Program-made: the position numbers and the translations under genes
The notes under the pieces: model-generated
The model's database searches: none
What the model saw: only the letters and a program-made list of their open reading frames with translations
What the model was told of the DNA's origin: nothing
Assembly (NCBI RefSeq): GCF_900182745.1
Contig: NZ_FXTY01000007.1
Location: 62,001 to 126,000, forward strand
Length of the DNA stretch: 64,000 nucleotides
Reading direction: 5' to 3'
DNA from: Shimia sagamensis
GTDB lineage: Bacteria > Pseudomonadota > Alphaproteobacteria > Rhodobacterales > Rhodobacteraceae
Part shown: positions 56,770 through 64,000 of the stretch, in pieces
Layout of the letters: every line of letters starts with the position of its first letter
Position numbering within the stretch: position 1 is the first letter of the stretch

Positions 56770-56955
56770 GGCATGAGTCCGACTGAGATTTCTTTGACGG
56801 CCAGAGTGGGCGGGGTTGCGGGGAAAGGCAATGGGCTGCGCGGGGTTGACAGGAGAGGGTTCAGACCCAAAGGCTAGCGCAAAGATGTGGGCAGAATGTT
56901 CCGAAACCTGCCTCAGGTGGGCTTTTTGCCTTCAATTCCTCAGGGAGACCCGCAA
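56770..56955. promoter_or_regulatory. Divergent promoter region between thioesterase and Lrp/AsnC genes
   Basis: 186 bases. A TTGACA lies on the plus strand at 56846-56851 without a convincing -10 at standard spacing. The region must hold promoters for both directions and is where an AsnC-type regulator would be expected to bind. No clear palindrome was found by eye. Confidence 0.4.
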
Positions 56956-57420
56956 ATGGCCGCAAATCTCGATGACATTGACCGTCGCCTGCTGACAGCG
57001 GTGCAGAAGAACAATCGGCTAACGGCGGATGAGCTGGGTGAGATTGCCGGTGTGTCACGCTCGGCAGTGCAGCGCCGGCTTAAGCGCTTTCGCGATGAGG
57101 GTATTGTGGAGGCGGATATCTCGGTGGTCTCGGCCAAAGCTGTGGGGCGGCCAATGACCTTTGTGGTGGAGGTTGAGATGGAGCGGGAGCGCACGGATCT
57201 GCTTGATGAATTCCGCCGCTCGATGCTCAAGCTCGATGATGTACAGCAATGCTACTACGTCACCGGACAGGCGGATTTTATTCTGGTGGTGACCGCGCCT
57301 GACATGACCGCCTATGAGGAGTTCAGCCGCCACGTGTTCAATGACAACCCAAACATTCGCCGGTTTCACAGCAATGTGGTGATTGATCGGGTGAAAGCTG
57401 GGTTACAGGTGCCGGTGTGA
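56956..57420 (+). CDS. Lrp/AsnC-family transcriptional regulator
   Basis: 154 residues. Helix-turn-helix in the first 55 residues (DDIDRRLLTAVQKNNRLTADELGEIAGVSRSAVQRRLKRF), then the RAM ligand domain with VVEVEMERERTDLLDEF and YYVTGQADFILVV. ATG 56956 is supported by GGGAG upstream. It is divergent from the catabolic cluster, so the amino acid or derivative handled there is the likely effector. Ectoine clusters also carry an AsnC-type gene, which adds to the resemblance. Confidence 0.92.
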   Translation: MAANLDDIDRRLLTAVQKNNRLTADELGEIAGVSRSAVQRRLKRFRDEGIVEADISVVSAKAVGRPMTFVVEVEMERERTDLLDEFRRSMLKLDDVQQCYYVTGQADFILVVTAPDMTAYEEFSRHVFNDNPNIRRFHSNVVIDRVKAGLQVPV

Positions 57421-57460
57421 GCGCTGCGCCACGTCGGTAGCCACGCGCTGGACGTCAGTA

Positions 57461-57598
57461 TCAGGGGCCAATCACAGGTGTTGGAAAGGCCTGTATCACC
57501 ACAAAGGCAACAATGGCTGAGAGAATAAGGAAGAGGGCTGCAACTTTCAAATCGCCGCACCAAGAGTGCCGACGGCAGTAGGCGGTTATGTGTTTCAT
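57461..57598 (-). CDS. CxxHxxC membrane microprotein, copy 1
   Basis: 45 residues: a short N-terminal part with Cys8, His11 and Cys14 (CRRHSWC), a single transmembrane helix (about 18-36, VAALFLILSAIVAFVVIQA) and the tail FPTPVIGP. GAGAA lies a few bases before the ATG. It shares length, motif positions and Pro-rich tail with the second small gene at 57736-57876 on the same strand, which is the main evidence that both are real. No known family. A longer open frame upstream exists but lacks this pattern. Confidence 0.6.
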   Translation of the reverse strand: MKHITAYCRRHSWCGDLKVAALFLILSAIVAFVVIQAFPTPVIGP

Positions 57599-57685
57599 GT
57601 CTGTTCTCGCGTGTTGATGACACGCTACAGGTGGTAGCGCCAACAGAGACTGCATTCAGAAATCGCGACAGTGATTAGGGATGTG

Positions 57686-57705
57686 GTGCCAAAAGCAATT
57701 GGCAC
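57686..57705 (-). promoter_or_regulatory. Hairpin between the two microprotein genes
   Basis: GTGCCAA (57686-57692) and TTGGCAC (57699-57705) form a 7-bp stem with a six-base loop. It lies between the stop of copy 2 and the start of copy 1 and has no U-run. Confidence 0.45.
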
Positions 57706-57735
57706 TCAAAACTAAAGTAAGCTCTCCAATGGGCT

Positions 57736-57876
57736 TCAGGGTGCGGGATCAATTGTGTTTGGCACCGTGTAAATCACCAAAGAGGCCACGCCATAGGCGA
57801 TACCAAGAAACATGGCAGCCAGCATGATGTTTCGGCAGAAATCGTGTTTTTCACAGAATTTTTGAAAACGCCCCAT
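57736..57876 (-). CDS. CxxHxxC membrane microprotein, copy 2
   Basis: 46 residues: Cys8, His11 and Cys14 (CEKHDFC), then a transmembrane helix (about 17-38, MLAAMFLGIAYGVASLVIY) and the tail PNTIDPAP. AGGA lies seven bases before the ATG. The C-x2-H-x2-C motif falls at exactly the same residue numbers as in copy 1, and both helices are preceded by a charged pair and followed by a P-rich tail. The pair could bind a metal or haem at the cytoplasmic membrane face; this is inference. Confidence 0.62.
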   Translation of the reverse strand: MGRFQKFCEKHDFCRNIMLAAMFLGIAYGVASLVIYTVPNTIDPAP

Positions 57877-58616
57877 AGTCGTTCCTAGTGCCAAGGTCCC
57901 GTTTGACGTCAGGCCCTCCCCAAAAAGGCGCAGAACTCACAAACCAGACAAGTTACGGGGGAACCGTGCCGGTTTTGGGTGGGAAGCGACATGGGAATGG
58001 GGGGGAAGTGATCCCCAGAACCGGAGGTTGAGGGGGACAGAATCCCTTCGCGCATGTCGCAATTCAGTGGGACAAAAATCGAAAACTCACGCCTCCAACA
58101 GTCTGCGCATCTAAATAGGCACAAGTATCAAAAGCCAATTTTCGCTGTGCGCTGCAGCCGTTTTCGTCGCGCTACACATCTAGAACTCTCCTCTTGCAGA
58201 AACCGTTGACGTTTTAGCAACCCTAAGGATATAATTCGACTTGCAAAAGATATATCTACCATACATCTTTAAGCGCAGATTTCAGTGGGCGAGGTTTGAC
58301 ATGAGTAAGCAAATTCAATCCTACGTTGTCGAAAACGGATGGTTTTTATGGAGCCACCGATCAGTCTAACCAGCCCTTTTTTCCACGGTGCGTATGCCGA
58401 CCAATGCAATCGAAAAGCGATCGCGTAGCAACTGGCTGGCATGAGTGGCAAGCCGCACCCGGAAAATCAAAGTTTCGCGCATTTCATACAGAAAGGAGAG
58501 CGTCGGCGCTCCGCGTTTGCACTTGACCAATGCAAACACAACAGATTTCGCGCCTTTTGTATTATATTTCATATGCTTGTGTGTTTAAATCGATACTTGC
58601 CAAGGACGAGGTACCA
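57877..58616. other. Gene-poor, AT-richer stretch
   Basis: 740 bases with only short unsupported frames on either strand. It contains a TGACGTCA palindrome (57904-57911) upstream of microprotein copy 2 and AT-rich runs near 58225-58262. A fragment on the minus strand (58366-58572) may be coding debris, but I cannot identify it. I see no tRNA or other RNA gene. Confidence 0.5.
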
Positions 58617-59045
58617 ATGTCCAAAGAACTATTAAAAGAATGGATTGAAGATGGTTGGCTCACGGGAGACCAGGCCACAATAGATAGAATACTCCCAGCG
58701 AGTTTTTCCGTCTCAGGCTTCTCGAGCGCCGAAAATTTTCCCAAATCAGATTTTTCAGAACTCGTAGACCTGTTTAGAAAAATTACCGGCCCAGGCCGGA
58801 TCAATCTAACAAACTTGATTGAGAATCCCCCCTGGTTTGCCGCGAAGTTCCTCTTAACCGCACGCCCTCCTGCACAGTCAGGCAATGTAGAAATCGACGT
58901 CATGCTGTTGGCCAAGTTCGAAGATGGCGTAATGACAGAACATCACACTGCAATTGACTACTTTTCCCTGTTTTCACAACTGGGACAATTACCGCCAAAC
59001 GCATTGGAGCACTGCCTTACAGGGGAACGCCTAACTTGGAGTTGA
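58617..59045 (+). CDS. NTF2/SnoaL-like protein
   Basis: 142 residues. The N-terminal helices LKEWIEDGWLTGDQATIDRIL and the C-terminal VMTEHHTAIDYFSLFSQLGQLP match the pattern of SnoaL-like (NTF2 superfamily) proteins, a cone-shaped fold used by isomerases, hydrolases and binding proteins. No catalytic residues can be assigned. ATG 58617 has AAGGACGAGG upstream. It overlaps the PilZ-like gene by ten bases. AT content is higher than in most of the window, possibly signalling later acquisition. Confidence 0.75.
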   Translation: MSKELLKEWIEDGWLTGDQATIDRILPASFSVSGFSSAENFPKSDFSELVDLFRKITGPGRINLTNLIENPPWFAAKFLLTARPPAQSGNVEIDVMLLAKFEDGVMTEHHTAIDYFSLFSQLGQLPPNALEHCLTGERLTWS

Positions 59046-59350
59046 TTGGAAATCGGCGGCATCTAGACAACCGTAAATCCGGAAAACGACATGAAAAACA
59101 ATTGGCTTGCGAAATTCAATTTGAGAACCATTCCTTGGGCGCCGAGACTGTGGACATAGGCGCTCATGGTGCATGCATCGAAGCCAGCCTCAATGTTCAC
59201 AGAGTGGTCTTTCAGAGCGAAATTCGAATAGTCCTCCCTGGGCCTGTATCTCGAAAAGCAAAAATTGTTTGGAGTTCCGGCACCCGAATGGGGTTAAATT
59301 TTGCCATTCCCCTTAGGACGTCGCAGCTTGAGGCTCTCCTCAGAAAGTGA
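59036..59350 (+). CDS. PilZ-like domain protein, TTG start
   Basis: 104 residues. PilZ-type features are the basic N-terminus (NRRHLDNRKSGKRHEKQL), ETVDIGAHGACIEA in place of the D/NxSxxG motif, and a final KIVWSSGTRMGLNFA strand. PilZ domains bind cyclic di-GMP; here DIGAHG only partly matches the binding motif, so binding is uncertain. No ATG is usable: the frame starts with TTG at 59036, with GGGGAA about eight bases upstream, overlapping the NTF2-like gene; TTG 59042 is an alternative. Confidence 0.65.
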   Translation: MELIGNRRHLDNRKSGKRHEKQLACEIQFENHSLGAETVDIGAHGACIEASLNVHRVVFQSEIRIVLPGPVSRKAKIVWSSGTRMGLNFAIPLRTSQLEALLRK

Positions 59351-59390
59351 TCCTTCGCAGCCAAACCTCGAATTGAAGCAATGAAAATAC

Positions 59391-59416
59391 AAAAAAGCCG
59401 CCCCTCTCAGGGCGGC
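59391..59416 (-). terminator. Intrinsic terminator of the isocitrate dehydrogenase gene
   Basis: GCCGCCC (59397-59403) and GGGCGGC (59410-59416) form a perfect stem around six bases; on the minus strand it is followed by TTTTTTGT. It may also act on the convergent PilZ transcript. Confidence 0.85.
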
Positions 59417-59445
59417 TTCCTTGTTTCAAAGGATCTCACTCAGCC

Positions 59446-61662
59446 TTAGCCGATGATCGCGTTCAACGTTGTAGATGGACGCATCACTTTGGCTTTCAGC
59501 TCCACCGATGGGCGGAAGTAGCCGCCAATATCAGCCGCTGGGCCTTGGGCCGCTGCGAGCTCGGCCAGGATGGCCTCTTCGCCGTCGGCCAGAGCTTTGG
59601 CAACACCTGCGAACTCAGCTGCGAGATCGGCGTCGTCAGATTGGGCTGCCAGGGCTTCGGCCCAGTAGCGAGCGAACCAGTAGTGGCTGTCGCGGTTGTC
59701 TGGCTGACCCACTTTGCGCGATGGGCTGCGGTTGTCGTCCAGAATGCCTTGGGTGGCAGCTTCGGCTGCGACACCGAGAACACCGGCTTTGGCGTTGCCT
59801 TTGACGTCCGCGAGGAAGTTCAGACTTTCCCCAAGGGCACAGAATTCCCCCATGGAGTCCCAGCGCAGGTGGTTTTCTTCGACCAACTGCTGCACGTGCT
59901 TTGGTGCGGAACCACCAGCGCCGGTTTCAAACAACCCGCCACCTTTCATCAGCTTCACGATGGAGAGCATTTTGGCAGAGGTGCCCAGCTCGAGGATCGG
60001 GAAGAGGTCAGTCAGGTAGTCACGCAGCACGTTGCCGGTGATGGCGATGCTGTCGTTGCCGGCAGTGATGGTTTTCAGGGACTGCGCGGTGGCCTCACGA
60101 GGCGCCATGATCTGGAACAGGTCAGCTTTGCCAGCCGCTTCCAGCGCAGGGGTCACGTATTTGATCAGCTCGGCATCGTGGGCGCGGTTTGCGTCCAGCC
60201 AGAAGATCGCCTCAGAGCCGGTCAGGCGCTGACGGTCCAGTGCCAGTTCGATCCAGTTCTCGATTGGCGCCTGCTTCACGGTGCAGGAGCGCCAGATGTC
60301 GCCAGTTTCCACGTCGTGGGAGTGCAGCACGTCGCCGTTTTCCAGAACGATGCGGATGGAGCCCGCCGCTGGGGCTTCAAACGTGGTTGGGTGCGAGCCG
60401 TACTCTTCGGCTTTCTGCGCCATCAGGCCGACGTTGGCGACGGAGCCTGCGGTGGTTACGTCGAGCGCGCCGTTGGCTTTGAAGAAGTTGATGCTCTCGT
60501 CATAGATCGTGGCATAGCAGCGATCCGGGATCACACAGTTGGTGTCACCCTTGTTGCCAGCTTCGTCCCAGCCTTTGCCGCCTGCGCGGATCACAGCTGG
60601 CATGGAGGCGTCGATGATAACATCGGAGGGCACGTGCAGGTTGGTGATGCCTTTGTCGCTGTCGACCATATACATGGACGGACGGGACAGCGCGGCGATC
60701 TCTGCTTTGATGGCATCCGCGTTACCCAGCGTGTCGATGGCGGCCAGAACCGCACCCAGACCGGAGTTCGGGGAACCACCAGCGGCTGCGATGGCGTCGC
60801 CGTGGGCGTCCCATACTGGGCCAAGCCAGGCTTTTACCGCGTGGCCAAAGATGATTGGGTCGGAGACCTTCATCATGGTGGCTTTCATGTGCAGCGAGAA
60901 CATGGTGCCGTCGGCTTTGGTGTCTTCGATCGCGTCTGCGAGGAAGGCGCCCAGTGCCGCGGCGGACATGAAGGTGGCGTCTGCGATGGTGCCAGCGGCC
61001 AGCGGGTAGCTGTCTTTCAGCACGGTCACGGCGCCGTCTTTGCCAACAAATTCGATCTTCGCGTCACCGGCTTGCGCCTCAGAGATGGTCGCGGATTTTT
61101 CGTTGGCGTAAAAGTCGTTGCCCGGCATGGAGCTGACTTTGGTTTTGGAAGAGCTTTCCCAGGTGCCCATAGAGTGTGGGTTGTTCTGAGCGTAGTTTTT
61201 CACGGCACGGGCGGCGCGGCGGTCAGAGTTGCCTTCGCGCAGAACCGGGTTCACAGCGGAACCTTTGATGCCATCAAAACGCGCGCGGATCGCCTTATCT
61301 TCGTCGGTCTGTGGGTCTTCAGGGTAAGACGGGATGTTGTAGCCCTGGCTTTGCAGCTCTTCGATGGCCGCGACCAACTGAGGCACAGAGGCAGAGATGT
61401 TTGGCAGCTTGATGACGTTGGCGTCCGGTGTTTTCACCAGTTCGCCCAGCGCGGCCAGCTCGTCGGACTGACGCTGATCTGCGGACAGGTTCTCCGGGAA
61501 GGTGGCAATGATGCGACCGGCAAGGGAAATGTCCGGCGTTCCAACGGTGATACCAGCGGCGGACACAAACTTGCGAATGATCGGCAGGAAGGAGGCGGAG
61601 GCCAGCTCAGGCGCTTCGTCTACAATGGTATACAATATGTCGGGCGATTTTTTATCAGCCAT
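59446..61662 (-). CDS. icd: Isocitrate dehydrogenase, NADP-dependent, monomeric type
   Basis: 738 residues, the length of the monomeric enzyme (about 740) rather than the ~420 of the dimeric one. It decarboxylates isocitrate to 2-oxoglutarate with NADPH formation in the TCA cycle. Diagnostic stretches are [26 protein letters not shown] near 115, [14 protein letters not shown] near 170, and [22 protein letters not shown] 61662 ([18 protein letters not shown]) is preferred over a GTG nine bases upstream. Monocistronic, with a clear terminator. Confidence 0.95.
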   Translation of the reverse strand: MADKKSPDILYTIVDEAPELASASFLPIIRKFVSAAGITVGTPDISLAGRIIATFPENLSADQRQSDELAALGELVKTPDANVIKLPNISASVPQLVAAIEELQSQGYNIPSYPEDPQTDEDKAIRARFDGIKGSAVNPVLREGNSDRRAARAVKNYAQNNPHSMGTWESSSKTKVSSMPGNDFYANEKSATISEAQAGDAKIEFVGKDGAVTVLKDSYPLAAGTIADATFMSAAALGAFLADAIEDTKADGTMFSLHMKATMMKVSDPIIFGHAVKAWLGPVWDAHGDAIAAAGGSPNSGLGAVLAAIDTLGNADAIKAEIAALSRPSMYMVDSDKGITNLHVPSDVIIDASMPAVIRAGGKGWDEAGNKGDTNCVIPDRCYATIYDESINFFKANGALDVTTAGSVANVGLMAQKAEEYGSHPTTFEAPAAGSIRIVLENGDVLHSHDVETGDIWRSCTVKQAPIENWIELALDRQRLTGSEAIFWLDANRAHDAELIKYVTPALEAAGKADLFQIMAPREATAQSLKTITAGNDSIAITGNVLRDYLTDLFPILELGTSAKMLSIVKLMKGGGLFETGAGGSAPKHVQQLVEENHLRWDSMGEFCALGESLNFLADVKGNAKAGVLGVAAEAATQGILDDNRSPSRKVGQPDNRDSHYWFARYWAEALAAQSDDADLAAEFAGVAKALADGEEAILAELAAAQGPAADIGGYFRPSVELKAKVMRPSTTLNAIIG

Positions 61663-61766
61663 GTTTCTCACTACCTTTTTTGCGTCAGGGGTGTTCTGTG
61701 ACTTGCGGGATCAGGTCGGGATGACCTGACAAAATCCGTGTGGTTCTCCTCCGCCCTCATGCAGAC

Positions 61767-61799
61767 TCAAAAGCCCGCACAACAGCAGCGTGCGGGCTT
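61767..61799 (-). terminator. Intrinsic terminator of glpD
   Basis: AAGCCCGCAC (61771-61780) pairs perfectly with GTGCGGGCTT (61790-61799) around nine bases, followed on the minus strand by TTG. It lies 43 bases past the glpD stop and before the icd promoter region. Confidence 0.8.
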
Positions 61800-61842
61800 C
61801 GTATAGGCCGATGGGGCGCAAAGATCAATTCTCGGTTGCCGC

Positions 61843-63426
61843 TTAGGCAGAGGCTTTTTGCCGCGCTGCAGCCATGTAGCTGTCGATGGCGGCAATTTGC
61901 TGCTCATTGAGGCGCAGACCCAGCTTGGAACGGCGCCAGGCCACGTCGTCGGCGGCGCGGGCGTATTCCTTAGCCATGAGCCAATCGACCTCTGCGGCGG
62001 TGAGCGTGGCGCCAAAGTCTGCGCCCAGATCAGCGGCAGATTTTGCGGCCCCGAGCATCTCCGGTGCTTCGGTGCCATAGGCGCGGATCAGGCGTTTGGC
62101 CCAGGCATCGGTCAGGAAAGGGTAATCGCGTTGTAGCTCTGCAATCTTATCGCCCACCTGATGCACTTCGAAGTCACCGCCGGGCATTGCCACACCGGCC
62201 GTCCAAGGGGCTGTCGCCTGCGGGAAGAACGGCGTGAGCTTCTCCATCGCCGCCTCAGCCAGTTTGCGGTAGGTGGTGATTTTTCCGCCAAAGATGTTGA
62301 GCACCGGTGCGCCTGCATCATCCAGCTTCAGCACATAGTCGCGCGTGGCGGCCTGGGCTGAGGATGCGCCGTCGTCATAGAGCGGGCGCACACCTGAGTA
62401 GCGCCAGACGATATCGTCCATCACAACCGGCTTTTTAAAATAGTTAGAGGCAAAATCACACAGATACTGCGCTTCCTCATCAGTACAGGTTGGGGCCACA
62501 TCGGCGTGAGTGTGCTCCTGGTCGGTGGTGCCGATGAGGGTGAAGTCTTCCTGATACGGAATGGCAAAAATAATGCGGCCATCGGTGCCCTGGAAGAAAT
62601 AGCAGCGGTCGTGATCAAACAGGCGTTTGGTCACAATATGGCTGCCGCGCACAAGGCGCACACCGGCGGTAGTATCCTGCTGAATCACACCACGAATAAC
62701 GTCAGCGACCCAAGGCCCCCCTGCATTCACCAGAGCCTTGGCGCGGGTGATGCGGCGCACGCCGGTGTCGATGTCTTCCATCTCGATGTGCCAGAGGTTA
62801 TCGCCGCGCTGGGCCGAGATCACCTTGGTGCGGGTGCGAATGGTGGCACCTCGCGCTTCGGCATCGCGGGCGTTGAGCACCACAAGACGGCTGTCTTCGA
62901 CCCAGCAGTCGGAATATTCAAAAGCTTTGACAAACTTCTCCTGCAACGGTGCACCAGCATCGTCGATTTGAAGGTCCACGCTGCGGGTGCCAGGTAAGAT
63001 TTTGCGCCCGCCAAGATGGTCATACATAAACAGACCCATGCGGATCAGCCAGCTTGGCCGGCGGCCTTTCATCCAAGGCATGACCACATTCAGCAGCTTG
63101 GATGTGGGTGTATCATTTTCAAAGCGCATGTCCTTGTGCATCGGCAGCACAAAGCGCATCGGCCAGCTGATGTGCGGCATCGCGCGCAACAGGGTTTCGC
63201 GTTCAATCAGAGCTTCGCGCACGAGGCGAACTTCGAAATATTCAAGGTAGCGCAGGCCGCCATGGAACAGTTTGGTTGAAGCTGACGAGGTTGCAGAGGC
63301 CAAATCACTCATTTCGGCCAGCTCCACAGAGAGCCCCCGCCCTGCCGCATCACGCGCGATGCCACAGCCATTGATGCCGCCGCCAATAACAAAAAGATCC
63401 ACCGGATTTTCGGTTTGCGCTTCCAT
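61843..63426 (-). CDS. glpD: Glycerol-3-phosphate dehydrogenase (aerobic, FAD)
   Basis: 527 residues. It oxidises sn-glycerol 3-phosphate to dihydroxyacetone phosphate at the inner membrane, reducing quinone. FAD-binding motif DLFVIGGGINGCGIARDAAGRG near residue 10, SSASTKLFHGGLRYLE near 50, and the GIGG-like IFGGKITTYRKLAE near 345 are present. ATG 63426 (MEAQTENPVD) has GAAGGTG at good spacing; ATG 63444 is a close alternative with AAGGGTG. It is divergent from a DeoR-type regulator gene that is probably its repressor. Confidence 0.95.
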   Translation of the reverse strand: MEAQTENPVDLFVIGGGINGCGIARDAAGRGLSVELAEMSDLASATSSASTKLFHGGLRYLEYFEVRLVREALIERETLLRAMPHISWPMRFVLPMHKDMRFENDTPTSKLLNVVMPWMKGRRPSWLIRMGLFMYDHLGGRKILPGTRSVDLQIDDAGAPLQEKFVKAFEYSDCWVEDSRLVVLNARDAEARGATIRTRTKVISAQRGDNLWHIEMEDIDTGVRRITRAKALVNAGGPWVADVIRGVIQQDTTAGVRLVRGSHIVTKRLFDHDRCYFFQGTDGRIIFAIPYQEDFTLIGTTDQEHTHADVAPTCTDEEAQYLCDFASNYFKKPVVMDDIVWRYSGVRPLYDDGASSAQAATRDYVLKLDDAGAPVLNIFGGKITTYRKLAEAAMEKLTPFFPQATAPWTAGVAMPGGDFEVHQVGDKIAELQRDYPFLTDAWAKRLIRAYGTEAPEMLGAAKSAADLGADFGATLTAAEVDWLMAKEYARAADDVAWRRSKLGLRLNEQQIAAIDSYMAAARQKASA

Positions 63427-63571
63427 AAGAACACCTTCGAACATTTTCGCACCCTTACGAACCCAAAACGCGCATGTCGTCAAGGAAATTCCGTGTGATC
63501 GCGTGGAATTTCATTGAAAATTTGCATAACGCCTGCCACTGAAGACGGAACGCAAACGAAAAGTAACGAAC
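63427..63571. promoter_or_regulatory. glpD / glpR divergent promoter region
   Basis: 145 bases. Near the right edge AACGAAAAGTAACGAA (63566 region) holds two AACGAA half-sites, a pattern suggestive of a DeoR/GlpR-type repeat. Both genes could be controlled from here. No strong promoter was singled out by eye. Confidence 0.4.
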
Positions 63572-64000
63572 ATGTTGAGCAGTTTTCGCGAGAGAGAGAT
63601 CCTCGATATCGCCCGCAGTGAGGGTAAAGTCACCGTGGAAGGGCTGGCCGCACATTTTGATGTGACGGTGCAGACCATTCGCCGGGACCTCAATGAAATG
63701 GCCAATGCTGGCCGGTTGGAGCGGGTACATGGCGGCGCGGTTCTGCCGTCCGGCGTACGCAACATCGCGTATGAGGAGCGGGGGCGTGTGAATGCGGATG
63801 CAAAATCTGCCATGGCAGCCCGTTGCGCGACTGAAATCCCCAATGGATCCGCGCTGTTCATCAACATCGGCACCAGTACGGAAGCCTTGGCCAGCGCGCT
63901 ATTGGGGCATGACGGGTTGCTCGTGGTGACCAACAACCTCAACGTGGCGCGGATTTTGTCGGGCAATGCTCGCTGCAACGTGCTTTTGACCGGTGGACGA
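63572..64000 (+). CDS. glpR: DeoR-family regulator, probably GlpR (3' end cut by window)
   Basis: 143 open codons from ATG 63572 to the window end. The DeoR helix-turn-helix is clear: REREILDIARSEGKVTVEGLAAHFDVTVQTIRRDLNEM, followed by RLERVHGGAVLPSG, the standard linker, and the start of the sugar-phosphate-isomerase-like effector domain (INIGTSTEALASALLG; VTNNLNVARIL). The position next to glpD identifies it as the likely glycerol-3-phosphate repressor. The C-terminal ~110 residues lie beyond the window. Confidence 0.9.
   Translation, partial: MLSSFREREILDIARSEGKVTVEGLAAHFDVTVQTIRRDLNEMANAGRLERVHGGAVLPSGVRNIAYEERGRVNADAKSAMAARCATEIPNGSALFINIGTSTEALASALLGHDGLLVVTNNLNVARILSGNARCNVLLTGGR

Noticed and set aside
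57909-58124. 71-codon minus-strand open frame with several Cys
   Set aside because: No ribosome-binding site, odd composition and no resemblance to the microproteins next to it.
58326-58526. 66-codon plus-strand open frame upstream of the NTF2-like gene
   Set aside because: No ribosome-binding site, no recognisable pattern; overlapping open frames on both strands suggest chance or debris.
59545-61701. 718-codon plus-strand open frame opposite icd
   Set aside because: It lies antisense to the monomeric isocitrate dehydrogenase gene, which has clear family motifs; the antisense translation is low-complexity and resembles no protein.
1-64000. CRISPR arrays, tRNA or rRNA genes, insertion sequences
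   Set aside because: Looked for repeated spacered units, cloverleaf-like segments and transposase motifs; none seen. The only direct repeat of note is the two-copy 29-mer at 29194-29251.

Overview
The window is a slice of chromosome from an alphaproteobacterium of the family Rhodobacteraceae, most likely the marine Roseobacter group. The evidence is the complex I operon with its typical Rhodobacteraceae extra genes (DUF5333 and DUF5337 types), the birA-coaX-rnj block after nuoN, DmdB/DmdC-like acyl-CoA enzymes, two Hint-domain proteins and a monomeric NADP isocitrate dehydrogenase. The assignment rests on reading protein sequences only; no database search was run. I see no phage, insertion sequence, CRISPR array, tRNA or rRNA.

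Layout. 1-8.4 kb: a cut DNA alkylation repair gene, an SDR protein that lacks its catalytic Tyr and Lys, a Hint-domain protein, release factor 3 (prfC), a hypothetical/glycosyltransferase pair, a RhlE-type RNA helicase and a FosX-type fosfomycin hydrolase. 8.4-11.7 kb (minus strand): birA, coaX and RNase J. 11.7-28.9 kb (minus): the full nuoA-N operon for NADH:quinone oxidoreductase, interrupted by seven non-core genes (lipoproteins, small membrane or periplasmic proteins, and an AhpD-like protein). 29.2-37.5 kb (minus): a leucine/isovalerate catabolic (liu) operon, ivd - two LprI-like proteins - mccB - mccA - GST - hmgL - liuC, with a palindromic operator candidate in front of ivd. 37.6-39.9 kb (minus): a MATE exporter and two PaaI-type thioesterases.

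40.0-47.8 kb (plus): two paralogous MerR regulators, then a fatty-acid beta-oxidation operon (DmdC-family acyl-CoA dehydrogenase, small protein, GST, thiolase, cupin, FadB-type multifunctional enzyme) ending at a terminator. 47.8-52.3 kb: a second Hint protein, a DmdB-like acyl-CoA synthetase, DUF484 and xerC. 52.4-57.4 kb: a compact catabolic cluster (HIBADH-family dehydrogenase, Asp/Glu racemase-like protein, M24 peptidase-like hydrolase, PLP ammonia-lyase-like enzyme, hot-dog thioesterase) with a divergent Lrp/AsnC regulator. Its composition recalls ectoine-utilisation eutA/eutB/eutD but its substrate is unknown.

57.4-59.4 kb is the least ordinary stretch. It is gene-poor and AT-richer, and it holds two tandem 45-46 residue membrane microproteins that share a C-x2-H-x2-C motif at identical positions and are related to each other, then an NTF2-like protein overlapping a PilZ-like protein. 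59.4-64 kb: monomeric isocitrate dehydrogenase, glpD and the start of a DeoR/GlpR-type regulator cut by the window end.

Together the genes describe aerobic marine heterotrophy: acyl-CoA dehydrogenations in the liu and fad operons, glycerol-3-phosphate oxidation, and complex I feeding the respiratory chain. The best candidates for undescribed biology are the paired CxxHxxC microproteins, the eut-like catabolic cluster, and the non-core features of complex I (histidine-rich NuoL loop, NuoE tail domain, extra lipoproteins).
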